A stretch of DNA of 64,000 nucleotides, taken from the NCBI RefSeq assembly GCF_001562255.1, contig NZ_CP014301.1:1922001-1986000 (forward strand). The letters run 5' to 3'. The position numbers and the translations under genes are program-made. The stretch comes from Bosea sp. PAMC 26642 (GTDB lineage Bacteria; Pseudomonadota; Alphaproteobacteria; Rhizobiales; Beijerinckiaceae). The notes under the pieces were generated by a model that was not told the DNA's origin, made no database searches, and was given only the letters and a program-made list of their open reading frames with translations. Below, piece by piece: positions 16,666 through 25,352 of the stretch. How positions within the stretch are numbered: position 1 is the first letter of the stretch; each line of letters opens with the position of its first letter.

Positions 16666-17853
16666 GTGACAACGCCCCATATCTTGATCGCCGGCGCCGG
16701 CATCGGCGGCCTGACCACGGCCATCGCCCTGGCGCGTCTCGGGATCGCGGTGACGGTCGCCGAAAAACGGACCGGCTTCGGCGAAACCGGCGCCGGGCTG
16801 CAGATATCGCCCAATGCCGGACGCGTGCTCGCCGGGCTCGATCTCGGCCTGATGATGAAGCGCGCTGCCGTCACCGTCGACAGCCTCGTCGTCCGGCGCT
16901 GGCATGGCGATGCGGCGCTGGCCAGGATGCCGATGAGCGTGGGCTCGGGCGAGACGCCCTTTCGCGTCCTCAAGCGCACCGACCTGCATCAGCTGCTGCT
17001 CGACGCCACCCGCGCTCTGCCCAATATCCGGCTTCTGGTCGGGCGCGGAATCGAGGCGGTCGCGCAGGACAGGACCGGCATCACCGCGACCCTGGTCAGC
17101 GAGGCGGGACAGGCGGAAACCGTGCAGGCGCTCGGCCTCGTCGGAGCCGACGGCCTCTGGTCGCGCATCCGCGAGCTGACCGGCGACGCGGCGCCCCCGG
17201 CCTTCACCGGCTTCGAGGCCTGGCGCACACTCGTGCCGGCACAAGGCTCCCTGACAGGCCATGCCGAGGTCACGCTGCATCTCGGCGCGGGCCGGCACGC
17301 GGTCCACTACCCCGTCGCAGGCGGCCGCGAGACCAATCTCGTCATCGTCCGCACCGCCAGAGAGCCTCGCGAAGGCTGGTCGCGCACCGGCGAGCCGCAT
17401 CTGCTGGCACGCGAGATCGCCCGCGCCGCCCCTGCCTTGCGCAGGCTCGCCGCCGCCGCGCCCGGCTGGCAGGTCTGGTCCCTGTTCGACCGCCCACCCG
17501 CCACCATGGCGCAGGGCCGGGTCGCATTGCTGGGCGACGCCGCCCATCCCGTCCTGCCCTTCCTCGCACAGGGCGCCGCGCTCGCCATCGAGGATGCGGC
17601 GGTGCTGGCGCGGCTTCTCGCCGCCCATCTCGAAAGCGATGGCAGCGCTGGCGTCCCGGCCGCCTTCGCAGCCTATGCCGAGGCACGCGCCGAGCGGGTC
17701 GCCCGCGTCCAGGCGACCAGCCGCGGGAATGGCCGGGCATATCATCTCGGCGCGCCCTGGAACCTCGCGCGCAACCTTGTCATGAGGCGCCTCGGCCCCG
17801 ACGGGATGCGCCGCCGCTATGACTGGCTCTACGACTGGCGGGAGCGAGTCTGA
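16666..17853 (+). CDS. FAD-dependent monooxygenase (salicylate hydroxylase-like)
   Basis: A 395-residue group A flavin monooxygenase. The N-terminal dinucleotide site is LIAGAGIGGLTTAIALARLG, the DG-type motif is LVGADGLWSRIREL near residue 160, and the second FAD motif is LLGDAAHPVLPFLAQGAALA near residue 288. Members hydroxylate aromatic or quinone-type substrates with NAD(P)H. The start is a GTG with a GAAGCAA site. No pathway neighbours point to a substrate. Confidence 0.88.
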   Translation: MTTPHILIAGAGIGGLTTAIALARLGIAVTVAEKRTGFGETGAGLQISPNAGRVLAGLDLGLMMKRAAVTVDSLVVRRWHGDAALARMPMSVGSGETPFRVLKRTDLHQLLLDATRALPNIRLLVGRGIEAVAQDRTGITATLVSEAGQAETVQALGLVGADGLWSRIRELTGDAAPPAFTGFEAWRTLVPAQGSLTGHAEVTLHLGAGRHAVHYPVAGGRETNLVIVRTAREPREGWSRTGEPHLLAREIARAAPALRRLAAAAPGWQVWSLFDRPPATMAQGRVALLGDAAHPVLPFLAQGAALAIEDAAVLARLLAAHLESDGSAGVPAAFAAYAEARAERVARVQATSRGNGRAYHLGAPWNLARNLVMRRLGPDGMRRRYDWLYDWRERV

Positions 17854-17939
17854 GCGTCTTTGGCGTGCTTCCCTGCCCGATCTCGCCTTCGCCGCATTTG
17901 ATCCCTAGCTTCAGGGTCCTGCCACAGGATGAAAGCGAC

Positions 17940-18257
17940 ATGGCCCGCCTCAACATCAACCCGCAATTCGGCGCCCGCATCGCCGGAATGCCGCGCTGGG
18001 CCGCATGGCTCAGCATGGCGGCGAGCCTCGTCGTCGGCGTGACGCTGTTCCTGCTCGCGGCAAGCCTGGCGCTGATCCTGATCCCGGTCGTCATGGTCGT
18101 CGGAGCGATCGCGATGTGGCGTCTGAAGAGCAGGCTGAAGGCCGCCGGTTTCGGCCAGCCCCACCCATTTTCCAGACCTCAGTCGCAGCCCGGCCGCGTC
18201 GACGTGATCGACGTCGAATACCGCGTGATCGAGCCGGGCGAGAAGCCGCGCACCTGA
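17940..18257 (+). CDS. Small hypothetical membrane protein
   Basis: A protein of 105 residues with one long or two short membrane helices (MAASLVVGVTLFLLAASLAL and LIPVVMVVGAIAMW) followed by a basic helix and a soluble tail with VDVIDVEYRVIEPGE. I do not recognise a named family, although similar small proteins are frequent in Rhizobiales. It converges with chrA, 7 bases apart. Confidence 0.65.
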   Translation: MARLNINPQFGARIAGMPRWAAWLSMAASLVVGVTLFLLAASLALILIPVVMVVGAIAMWRLKSRLKAAGFGQPHPFSRPQSQPGRVDVIDVEYRVIEPGEKPRT

Positions 18258-18264
18258 CGATCGT

Positions 18265-19659
18265 TCAGGCCGGCAGCCGGGTCAGCAGAACCCCGGCCGC
18301 GCCGCAGGCTGCCAGGGTCGGGATCATCCCGGCCTTGAACCGCAGCATCGCGACCATCGCCGCCCCCGAGAGCAGCGCCGCGCGCCAGTCGAGCGAGGCC
18401 AGCACCGGCCAGTCGGGCGACAGGCCGAAGAAGCTCGTGCTGCGCACCTCGCGGAACATCACATGCAGCCCGAACCAGAGCGCGAGGTTCATGATCACGC
18501 CGACCACGGCCGCCGTGATCGCGCCCAGCGCGGCCGACAGTGCCTTGTTGCCGCGCAGTTCTTCGACATAGGGCCCGCCGAGGAAGATCCAGAGGAAGCA
18601 CGGCGCGAACGTCACCCACAGCGTCAGCAGCGCCCCCAGCGTCCCGGCGAGCAGCGGCGGCAGCGCGCCCGGCGCCCGAAAGCCCGCGAGAAACCCCACG
18701 AACTGCAGCACGAGGATCAGCGGACCGGGCGTCGTCTCGGCAAGGCCGAGACCATCGACCATCTCGCCCGCGACGAGCCAATGGTAGTTTTCGACCGCCG
18801 CCTGCGCGACATAGGCCAGCACCGCATAGGCACCTCCGAAGGTCACCACCGCCATCGTGCTGAAGAAGCTTCCAAGCTGGGTCCAGACGCTGCCGCCGCC
18901 GGTCGTCAGCCAGAGAACCGCGACCGGCCCGAGCCAGAGCGGCAGCCACAGCGCGAGCGTGCACAGCGCCCGGGACGCGGAGGGGCGCACATGCTCCAGC
19001 TCGCCGCGCGCGAACATCAGGTCGACGAGGCCGACGACATCAGGTCCCGACGCGCCGTGCCCGGCTGCGCCGCCGAAGAGCTCGGGCCGGACGCGATGGC
19101 CGAACCAGCCGATCAGCCCCGCCGCGAGAATGATCAGCGGAAACGGCACCTTGAACAGGAAGATCGCGATGAACGACGCGATCGCGAGCAGCACCATCGC
19201 CCGGTTCTTCAGCGCCCGCCGGCTGATCCTCAACCCGGCCTCGATGACGACCGCAAACACCGCCGCCTTGATCCCGAAGAACAGGCCGTCCACCAGCGGC
19301 ACCTGCCGGTACAGCACGTAAAGCGTGCTCAGGCCGAGCATGACGAGCGCGCCGGGGATGATGAACAGGAGCCCGGCGATCAGGCCACCGATGGTCCGGT
19401 GCATCAGCCAGCCGATATAGACGGCGAGCTGCTGCGCCTCAGGACCGGGCAGCAACATGCAGTAGTTCAGCGCATGAAGAAAACGCTGCTCGCCGATCCA
19501 GTGCCGCTCCTCGACCAGCTCCTTGTGCATCAGGGCGATCTGGCCTGCCGGTCCGCCGAAGGAGAGCAGACCGATCTTCGCCCAGACGCGGGTAGCCTGC
19601 GCCAGCGTCGGCATGGCCTGGGGGGTCTCGACGGCGGTGTCGGTCGTCGTGATCGTCAT
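18265..19659 (-). CDS. chrA: Chromate efflux transporter
   Basis: A 464-residue CHR-family transporter made of two homologous halves. The first half carries WAKIGLLSFGGPAGQIALMH and NYCMLLPGPEAQQLAVYIGW; the second carries MAVVTFGGAYAVLAYVAQA and GLAETTPGPLILVLQFVGF. The family exports chromate, giving resistance. It lies 10 bases downstream of the ChrB-type gene, so the two form an operon. Confidence 0.94.
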   Translation of the reverse strand: MTITTTDTAVETPQAMPTLAQATRVWAKIGLLSFGGPAGQIALMHKELVEERHWIGEQRFLHALNYCMLLPGPEAQQLAVYIGWLMHRTIGGLIAGLLFIIPGALVMLGLSTLYVLYRQVPLVDGLFFGIKAAVFAVVIEAGLRISRRALKNRAMVLLAIASFIAIFLFKVPFPLIILAAGLIGWFGHRVRPELFGGAAGHGASGPDVVGLVDLMFARGELEHVRPSASRALCTLALWLPLWLGPVAVLWLTTGGGSVWTQLGSFFSTMAVVTFGGAYAVLAYVAQAAVENYHWLVAGEMVDGLGLAETTPGPLILVLQFVGFLAGFRAPGALPPLLAGTLGALLTLWVTFAPCFLWIFLGGPYVEELRGNKALSAALGAITAAVVGVIMNLALWFGLHVMFREVRSTSFFGLSPDWPVLASLDWRAALLSGAAMVAMLRFKAGMIPTLAACGAAGVLLTRLPA

Positions 19660-19669
19660 CGCCGCGCCC

Positions 19670-20488
19670 TCACAGCTTCACAGACGCGGCGGGCCAGTTA
19701 TGCGTTTCCTCGCTCGCATCCCGGCACCAGCGATAGAACGCGTCGTAAAGCAGCATACCGGCGTCGAGCTGCGCCAGATCGTCCTTGAACATGCGCGACA
19801 GGCCAAGCGAGGCCGCGAGCAGCCCGGCCGCCTGCGGCGCCAGATCGAGCGCAGCGGTATCGGCCGCGCGCACGATCCGCGCCAGCCGGTCGAGCGCCGG
19901 CCCCGCCAGTCCGAACTCCTCGACCATGACGTCGAAGGTGCAGCGCTCGCCGCGATGGCTCCAGAAGACGTCGTCAATATCGAACGGCGTCGCGCCGAAG
20001 CGGCTCGCCACGTCCGCGACCTCGGCAGGCGAGACGAACAGGAACACAGCCTCGCGATCGACGAAGCGCCGGATCAGCCAGGGACAGGCAATGCGATCGA
20101 CCTTCGGCCGCGTCCGCGTCACCCAGACGGTGCGACCGGCGCCGTTGCGCGGCGGCAGCTTGTCTGCCGGGACCAGCGGTCCGCCCGCCTCGCGCCAGGC
20201 CTCGAAGCCGCCGGCCAGGTTCTCGGCCTCGACGCCTTCATGTCGCAGCCAGGCGGCGACGCCTTCGCTGAGCTTCAGGCCCCGCTGGCACGACACGACC
20301 ACGCGCCGCCCGGCATAGACCCGGGCCCAGTCGGCGACGTCCTTGTGGGAGCGCTGTTCGGAGGCCGGAAGCAGCCGCTGATCGGCGGCGAAATCATCGG
20401 GAATGCGGACATCGACGAGCGCCGGAGCATCGGGCAGGCCGACGAGGCGGGACAACTGCACAGCCGTGATCGAAATGTTGGAAGACAT
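19670..20488 (-). CDS. Rhodanese-ChrB fusion, chromate resistance protein
   Basis: A 272-residue protein. Residues about 1-110 form a rhodanese domain with the loop VVVSCQRGLKLS (Cys67 as possible persulfide site). Residues about 115-270 form the ChrB C-terminal domain with VWVTRTRPKVDRIACPWLIR and TPFDIDDVFWSHRGERCTFD. Classical ChrB senses chromate and regulates chrA; the N-terminal DNA-binding part is replaced here, so a regulatory role is doubtful and sulfur or redox chemistry is possible. First gene of the chrBA operon. Confidence 0.88.
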   Translation of the reverse strand: MSSNISITAVQLSRLVGLPDAPALVDVRIPDDFAADQRLLPASEQRSHKDVADWARVYAGRRVVVSCQRGLKLSEGVAAWLRHEGVEAENLAGGFEAWREAGGPLVPADKLPPRNGAGRTVWVTRTRPKVDRIACPWLIRRFVDREAVFLFVSPAEVADVASRFGATPFDIDDVFWSHRGERCTFDVMVEEFGLAGPALDRLARIVRAADTAALDLAPQAAGLLAASLGLSRMFKDDLAQLDAGMLLYDAFYRWCRDASEETHNWPAASVKL

Positions 20489-20491
20489 GGG

Positions 20492-20520
20492 CGTCCATCC
20501 TGAAACGAGGAATATGGACG
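20492..20520 (+). promoter_or_regulatory. Inverted repeat upstream of the chromate operon
   Basis: CGTCCAT and ATGGACG (20492-20498 and 20514-20520) form a 7-bp inverted repeat with a 15-base spacer immediately upstream of the ChrB start. It may be an operator or a 5'-leader hairpin. The rest of the 20489-20619 gap shows nothing else. Confidence 0.3.
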
Positions 20521-20619
20521 CGAACCTTGGGCCGGAGCCTCACGGGGTCGTCGCGGTGAAACCCCTTGGCGATGTTTAGATCATGGCCGTTCTCGCGGCG
20601 TCAAGAGCCGTGCACGTGC

Positions 20620-21897
20620 TCACTCGATCCGGCTGACCAGCACCTTGTCGATGCGGCGCCCGTCGAGATCGACCACCTCGAAACGCCAGTGGCCCTTCTC
20701 GAAGAACTCGCCGACATTGGGCAGGCGGTTGAGTTCGGCCAGGATGAAGCCCGCCACCGTCTGGAAATCGGCGTCGCGCGGAATATGGATGCCGAGTTCG
20801 TGCGAGAACTCGTCGACCTGCATCCAGCCGGCGACGAGCCAGGAGCCGTCCGCGCGCGTCACGATCGGCGGCTCGTTCTCCTCTTCCTCCTGGAAGGCGC
20901 CGATGATCGCCTCGAGCACATCGCCGGGCGTGATGATGCCCTCGAAATGGCCGTATTCGTCGAAGACCAGCGCCATATGCACCTTCGAAGCACGAATATC
21001 GCGCAGGATGCGCAGCGCATTGGCCGTGTCCATCACGACCGGTGCCTCGTCGACCAGCGCGCGCAGATCATGCGTTTCGCCATCCGAGAGCAGGTCGATC
21101 ATGTCCTTGACGACGCAGACGCCGATAATCGAATCTGCCTCGCCGTCTTGCACCGGCAGGCGCGAGCGCCGCGTCGCCCGCAGCTGGCCCCGGATTTCGT
21201 CGGCACTGTCGGAGAGGTCGATCACCTCGACCTCGCGCCGCGGCGTCATCAGCGCGCGCGCCGATCGATCGGCAAGCCGCATCACGCCGGAGATCATCTC
21301 GCGCTCGTCGCGCTCCAGCACGCCCGCCGTCTCCGCCTCGGCGATGATGGTGCGGACCTCTTCTTCGGTGACCTTCTCCTCCGGCTCGCCCTTTTGGCCG
21401 AGAAGGCTGAGCACGGCACGGCCCGAGAGATCGAGCAGGAAGACCAGCGGCAGGCCGACCTTGGCGATCAGCAGCATGGCCGGCGCGACGCGAGACGCGA
21501 CCCGCTCGGGATCGCGCAGCGCGATCTGCTTGGGAACCAGTTCGCCGATGATCAGCGAGAGATAGGTGATCGCGACCACGACGAGGCCGACGCCGAAACC
21601 GTCGGACATCGCAGGCGACAGACCCTGCGTTTCGAGCCATTCCGACAGCCGCGCGCCGAGAGTGGCCCCCGAAAAGGCACCCGACAGCACGCCGACCAGC
21701 GTGATGCCGATCTGTACTGTGGACAGAAAGCGGCCGGGATTCTCCGCCAGGCGCATTGCCGTCGCGGCACCCGTGTTGCCTTGATCGCTAAGAACCTTGA
21801 GTCGGGCCGGGCGGGAGGAGACGACGGCAAGTTCCGACATGGCAAGCAGACCGTTGATCACGGTCAAAACCACGACGATCAATATCTCGGTTAACAA
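20620..21897 (-). CDS. CNNM/CorC-type transporter (hemolysin family)
   Basis: A 425-residue membrane protein of the UPF0053 family. The N-terminal DUF21 membrane part (LTEILIVVVLTVINGLLAMS, about residues 1-190) has the SELAVVSSRPARL motif. A CBS pair follows (TPRREVEVIDLSDSADEI, then ARVDEAPVVMDT-like segments), and a CorC_HlyC domain ends the protein. Members export Mg or Co ions; 'hemolysin' is a legacy label. The start is TTG; no ATG lies early enough to keep the first membrane helix. Confidence 0.9.
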   Translation of the reverse strand: MLTEILIVVVLTVINGLLAMSELAVVSSRPARLKVLSDQGNTGAATAMRLAENPGRFLSTVQIGITLVGVLSGAFSGATLGARLSEWLETQGLSPAMSDGFGVGLVVVAITYLSLIIGELVPKQIALRDPERVASRVAPAMLLIAKVGLPLVFLLDLSGRAVLSLLGQKGEPEEKVTEEEVRTIIAEAETAGVLERDEREMISGVMRLADRSARALMTPRREVEVIDLSDSADEIRGQLRATRRSRLPVQDGEADSIIGVCVVKDMIDLLSDGETHDLRALVDEAPVVMDTANALRILRDIRASKVHMALVFDEYGHFEGIITPGDVLEAIIGAFQEEEENEPPIVTRADGSWLVAGWMQVDEFSHELGIHIPRDADFQTVAGFILAELNRLPNVGEFFEKGHWRFEVVDLDGRRIDKVLVSRIE

Positions 21898-22030
21898 AAC
21901 CAGCCCGCGCCATGCGAAAACCGCACTCTATGGCGATCCGCTTCTGTTTTCCTTATAGCGCATCGACGCCGGGTGGCGATGGGCTTAAATCGAATAATTC
22001 GGCGGCGGATGTGCAAGGATCGGAGCCGCG

Positions 22031-22696
22031 ATGAGCGACACATCGTCAGGTCCATGGGAGCCGGGCGCGGCGCAGACGATCGCGGGCGAAGACCACCGCC
22101 TGTTCGCGCCCGCTGCCACGCGCAACCGCGACGCCATCCTGCCGATCCTGCGCGCCGTTCTGCCTGCGACGGGCCTCGTCCTCGAAGTCGCGAGCGGCTC
22201 GGGCGAACACATCGTGCATCTGGCGCAAGCGCTGCCGGCGCTGACCTTCCAGCCGAGCGATCCTTCGCCCGAGGCCCTGGCGAGCATCGCCGCCTGGACG
22301 GCCCATGCCGGACTGGCCAACATCCGCTCGCCCCTGCAGCTCGACGCCACCACCGCGATCTGGCCGCTCGCCGCAGCCGACGCCGTGATCTGCATCAACA
22401 TGATCCACATCGCGCCCTGGTCGGCGACGCAGGGCCTGCTGCGCGGCGCCGGCACCCTGCTGGCGGACGGCGCACCGCTTTATCTCTACGGCCCGTTCCG
22501 GCGGCCCGGCCAGGAGATGGAAGCAAGCAACGCCGCCTTCGACGAAAGCCTGAAGGCCCGCAATCCCGACTGGGGGCTGCGGGACCTCGACGCGGTGGCT
22601 GGGGCAGCAGCGGAAGCGGGCTTCGGCGTGCCGGAGATAACGGAAATGCCGGCGAACAACCTGAGCGTAGTGTTTCGGAAGCGGCAAGACAGGTGA
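22031..22696 (+). CDS. DUF938 protein, SAM-dependent methyltransferase-like
   Basis: A 221-residue protein of the DUF938 family. RLFAPAATRNRDAILPILRA at the N-terminus, the SAM motif VLEVASGSGEHIVHLAQALP and MIHIAPWSATQGLLRGAG are conserved. The substrate is unknown. The gene begins after a GGAGCCGCG ribosome site and ends 12 bases before the convergent tRNA gene. Confidence 0.87.
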   Translation: MSDTSSGPWEPGAAQTIAGEDHRLFAPAATRNRDAILPILRAVLPATGLVLEVASGSGEHIVHLAQALPALTFQPSDPSPEALASIAAWTAHAGLANIRSPLQLDATTAIWPLAAADAVICINMIHIAPWSATQGLLRGAGTLLADGAPLYLYGPFRRPGQEMEASNAAFDESLKARNPDWGLRDLDAVAGAAAEAGFGVPEITEMPANNLSVVFRKRQDR

Positions 22697-22708
22697 CACG
22701 TCCGGAAG

Positions 22709-22794
22709 TGGTGCGGACGGCGGGGATCGAACCCGCATAGCCAGAGGCCGAGAGATTTTAAGTCTCTTGCGTCTACCAGTTTCGCCACGTCCGC
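22709..22794 (-). tRNA. tRNA-Leu (anticodon UAA)
   Basis: On the minus strand an acceptor stem GCGGACG pairs with CGTCCGC followed by A and an encoded CCA. The anticodon stem AGAGA/TCTCT encloses the loop CTTAAAA with anticodon TAA. A long variable arm (CGGCCTCTGGCTATG region) and the T arm GGGTTCGATCC are present, as expected for a class II leucine tRNA. The length is 86 bases with CCA. Confidence 0.97.
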
Positions 22795-22849
22795 CTGTGG
22801 CAAGCGGTAGCGGGACCCGCGCGCGGGCGCAAGGACCGCCCCGCACTGC

Positions 22850-23521
22850 TCAGCGCCGATGCGCCGGCTTGTACCATTCGACCCCGTCGGGATCGACATA
22901 GAGGCCCGGCGCGACATCGGCGCCGATGCGCTTCTGCTCCATCGGCACACGCACCGTGTCGTCGCGGTCGCCGCGCTTCTGGTAAGGCGCGCTTTGGTGA
23001 GATGCGTGGCCCCGTCCGCCGCCGGGCGTACTGGCGAGGCCGACGACGCCCTGCCGGCCTGCGACCTTGTCCTGCAGCTCCGTCACCGGCCGCCCCGCAA
23101 AGGCCGCGCGTCCGCCACCCTCGATCACCGGCCAGGCGCGGCGCGCGGCACCTTCGCCCGTGATGCGAACCGCGGTGAAGCGCGGCACATAGGTCGCGCC
23201 GCCCCGCCCGAAGGATTCCCAGCCGCCGGTCGAGACCATCTGCGCGCCGCAGCGCTTGTGGCTGCGCTCGCAGAGCGTCCGGGAGGCATAGCGCGGCGCC
23301 TTCTGCTCGAATTCGGCCCGGGCGTTGCGATAGGCGAACTCGCATTGCTCGGGGCCGAGCAGCCCGCCGGCGATGCAGTCGTCGCGGCGCTCATAGACGG
23401 CACCTGCCCCTTGGGCCGCGAGATCCGCCGGCGCCGCGAGGGACAGGGCCGGCGCGAGCGCGGCAGCACGTGCCAGCAGCATCAGCGAGGAGGCGGAGAG
23501 CGTGATCATGCGGCGCACCAT
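22850..23521 (-). CDS. Exported DUF1190-like protein
   Basis: A protein of about 223 residues with an N-terminal signal segment (MITLSASSLMLLARAAALAP). The mature part has the Cys pattern ERRDDCIAGG, GPEQCEFAYRNA, RTLCERSHKRCGAQ, which resembles the DUF1190 (YgiB) family, followed by a Gly/Arg-rich tail ending DPDGVEWYKP. It follows the acyl-CoA synthetase gene with a 16-base gap, so it may be co-transcribed. The start is 23521 (MVRRMI) or 23509 (MITL). Confidence 0.75.
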   Translation of the reverse strand: MVRRMITLSASSLMLLARAAALAPALSLAAPADLAAQGAGAVYERRDDCIAGGLLGPEQCEFAYRNARAEFEQKAPRYASRTLCERSHKRCGAQMVSTGGWESFGRGGATYVPRFTAVRITGEGAARRAWPVIEGGGRAAFAGRPVTELQDKVAGRQGVVGLASTPGGGRGHASHQSAPYQKRGDRDDTVRVPMEQKRIGADVAPGLYVDPDGVEWYKPAHRR

Positions 23522-23537
23522 AATCACGATTGTGGCG

Positions 23538-25118
23538 TCACAGCAGCGAGCGGCGCGAGGCGGCCAGTTCGCGCGTCGCGCCATAATCGATCTTGCCGTT
23601 GCCGAGCACGGGAATAGAGCCCGTCACCAGGATGGCGCGCGGCACCCACAGCTCCGGAAAGCCCTGGACCTTAGCCTCGTCCAAAAGCGCGCGCTTGTCG
23701 GCGTCGGGCTTTTCGGTGACGAGCACGAGCTGCTCGCCCTTGCGCGCATCGGGCAACGCAACAACGACATGGTTTTGCGACGGCCACAGCCCCGAAATCA
23801 TCGATTCGACCGCCGCCAGCGAGACCATTTCGCCGCCGAGCTTGGCGAAGCGCTTGGCCCGCCCCTTGATCACGACGAAGCCGTCGTCGATCGCGACGAT
23901 GTCGCCGGTGTCGTGCCAGCCGCCTTCGGGCGGCAGCAGCCTGCCGGGTTCGTCCGCACTCAGATAGCCGGCCATGATGTTGGGACCGCGGACGCACAGC
24001 TTGCCGCCCTCGGTGATGCCCTCGACCGGCTCCAGCCGCGCCTCGATTCCGGGCAGAAGCCGCCCGACGCTGCCTTCGCGCGTCGCCACCGGCGTGTTGC
24101 AGGCCAGAACCGGCGAGCACTCGGTGCAGCCATAGCCTTCGAGGATGGTCGTGCCGTAGGGCTCCCACATCCGCCGCGTCTCGGGTTTCACCCGCTCGGC
24201 GCCGGCCACGACATAGCGCACGCTCTTCAGGTCGTCCGGGTCTGCAGCGCGCGCGTAACCCTGCAAAAAGGTGTCGGTCGCGAACAGGAAGGTGCAGCCC
24301 ATCTCGCCGATCAGCTTGGGCACCTGCTTGTAGTGCAGCGGGCTCGGATAGAGCACGACCTTCATGCCGTGCAGCAGCGGCATCAGCAGCGCAGCCGTGA
24401 GCCCGAAGGAATGGAAGGCCGGCAGCGGGTTCATGACGATGTCGCGCGACGACAGGAAGCCGGCCGCAAGCGCGAAGATCTGCCCGGCATTGGAGACCAG
24501 ATTAGCGTGAGACAGCACCACGCCCTTCGGCTTGCCCTCGGTTCCGGAGGTGAACAGCACCACGGCCGCATCGTCGGGGGCGGCTTCGTAGCGCCTGAGC
24601 GCGAGACCGGGCGCGAGGCTCGACAGCGCCCCAAAAGCCTTGTCGAGGCTGGTGACCTGCTTGCGGATGTCCTCCAGATAGATCACGCGCCGGCCCTCGC
24701 CCAGCGCCTCCAGCTCGTCCTCGAGCTTGGCCTGGTCGACGAAGCGCCGCGAGGTCACGATCGTCTTCAGCTGCGAGAGTTCGGCCGCCGCCCGCAGATT
24801 CTTCACGCCGGCGGTGAAGTTCAGCAGCGCCGGCACGCGGCCGAAGGCCGAGAGCCCAAACAGCGTCACCGCCATCGCCTGCACATTCGGCAGCAGCAGG
24901 CCGACATGCTCGCGCTCCTGCGTCACTCCGGCGAGCTTGCGCCCGAGCACCAGCGCGCCGAGCACGAGGCGGCCGAAGCTGATCGGCTGGCGCTCGGGAT
25001 CTTCCAGCGCGATGCGTGCCTTGCCGTGTTCGGCACTCGCCTGCAGCAGCGCGCGAAACAGCGTGATCCGCGCGGCGGCGGCATCGAAGCTCGGCATCTC
25101 GGATTCGGTGGCGGCCAT
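23538..25118 (-). CDS. AMP-dependent acyl-CoA/acyl-ACP synthetase
   Basis: A 526-residue adenylate-forming enzyme. A3 is VVLFTSGTEGKPKGVVLSH near residue 195, A5 is LEGYGCTECSP near residue 325, A7 is GWHDTGDIVAIDDGFVVIKG and the C-terminal Lys is in GNGKIDYGAT. It resembles the acyl-ACP synthetase half of Aas and should activate fatty acids with ATP, possibly for phospholipid repair. No acyltransferase domain is fused here. Confidence 0.88.
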   Translation of the reverse strand: MAATESEMPSFDAAAARITLFRALLQASAEHGKARIALEDPERQPISFGRLVLGALVLGRKLAGVTQEREHVGLLLPNVQAMAVTLFGLSAFGRVPALLNFTAGVKNLRAAAELSQLKTIVTSRRFVDQAKLEDELEALGEGRRVIYLEDIRKQVTSLDKAFGALSSLAPGLALRRYEAAPDDAAVVLFTSGTEGKPKGVVLSHANLVSNAGQIFALAAGFLSSRDIVMNPLPAFHSFGLTAALLMPLLHGMKVVLYPSPLHYKQVPKLIGEMGCTFLFATDTFLQGYARAADPDDLKSVRYVVAGAERVKPETRRMWEPYGTTILEGYGCTECSPVLACNTPVATREGSVGRLLPGIEARLEPVEGITEGGKLCVRGPNIMAGYLSADEPGRLLPPEGGWHDTGDIVAIDDGFVVIKGRAKRFAKLGGEMVSLAAVESMISGLWPSQNHVVVALPDARKGEQLVLVTEKPDADKRALLDEAKVQGFPELWVPRAILVTGSIPVLGNGKIDYGATRELAASRRSLL

Positions 25119-25214
25119 GTTTGGCTCGGCTCCCGGCTGGCGGTTTCCTGTGCTGCCTACCTAAGGGCTTTGGCGGTCGTTGCAATCAAAAGGGCTTCGA
25201 CCGCATCCAGACGG

Positions 25215-25323
25215 CGTCATTCCGGGCGGAGCAAGCGGAGACCCGGAGTCCATCGTAAGGCGCTGTCGTGCACGACTATGGATTCCGGATCGCCGCGGCT
25301 TTCTCCGCTTGTCCGGAATGACG
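25215..25323. repeat. Intergenic palindrome, 'CGTCATTCCGG' family, copy 2
   Basis: Ends CGTCATTCCGG and CCGGAATGACG are inverse copies, with inner arms near GGAGTCCATCG and CTATGGATTCC. It fills half of the 234-base gap between the PEP-carboxylase-like gene end and the synthetase start. Confidence 0.88.
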
Positions 25324-25352
25324 GCGCAGAGGCGGCAACAGGGTGGCCAATC

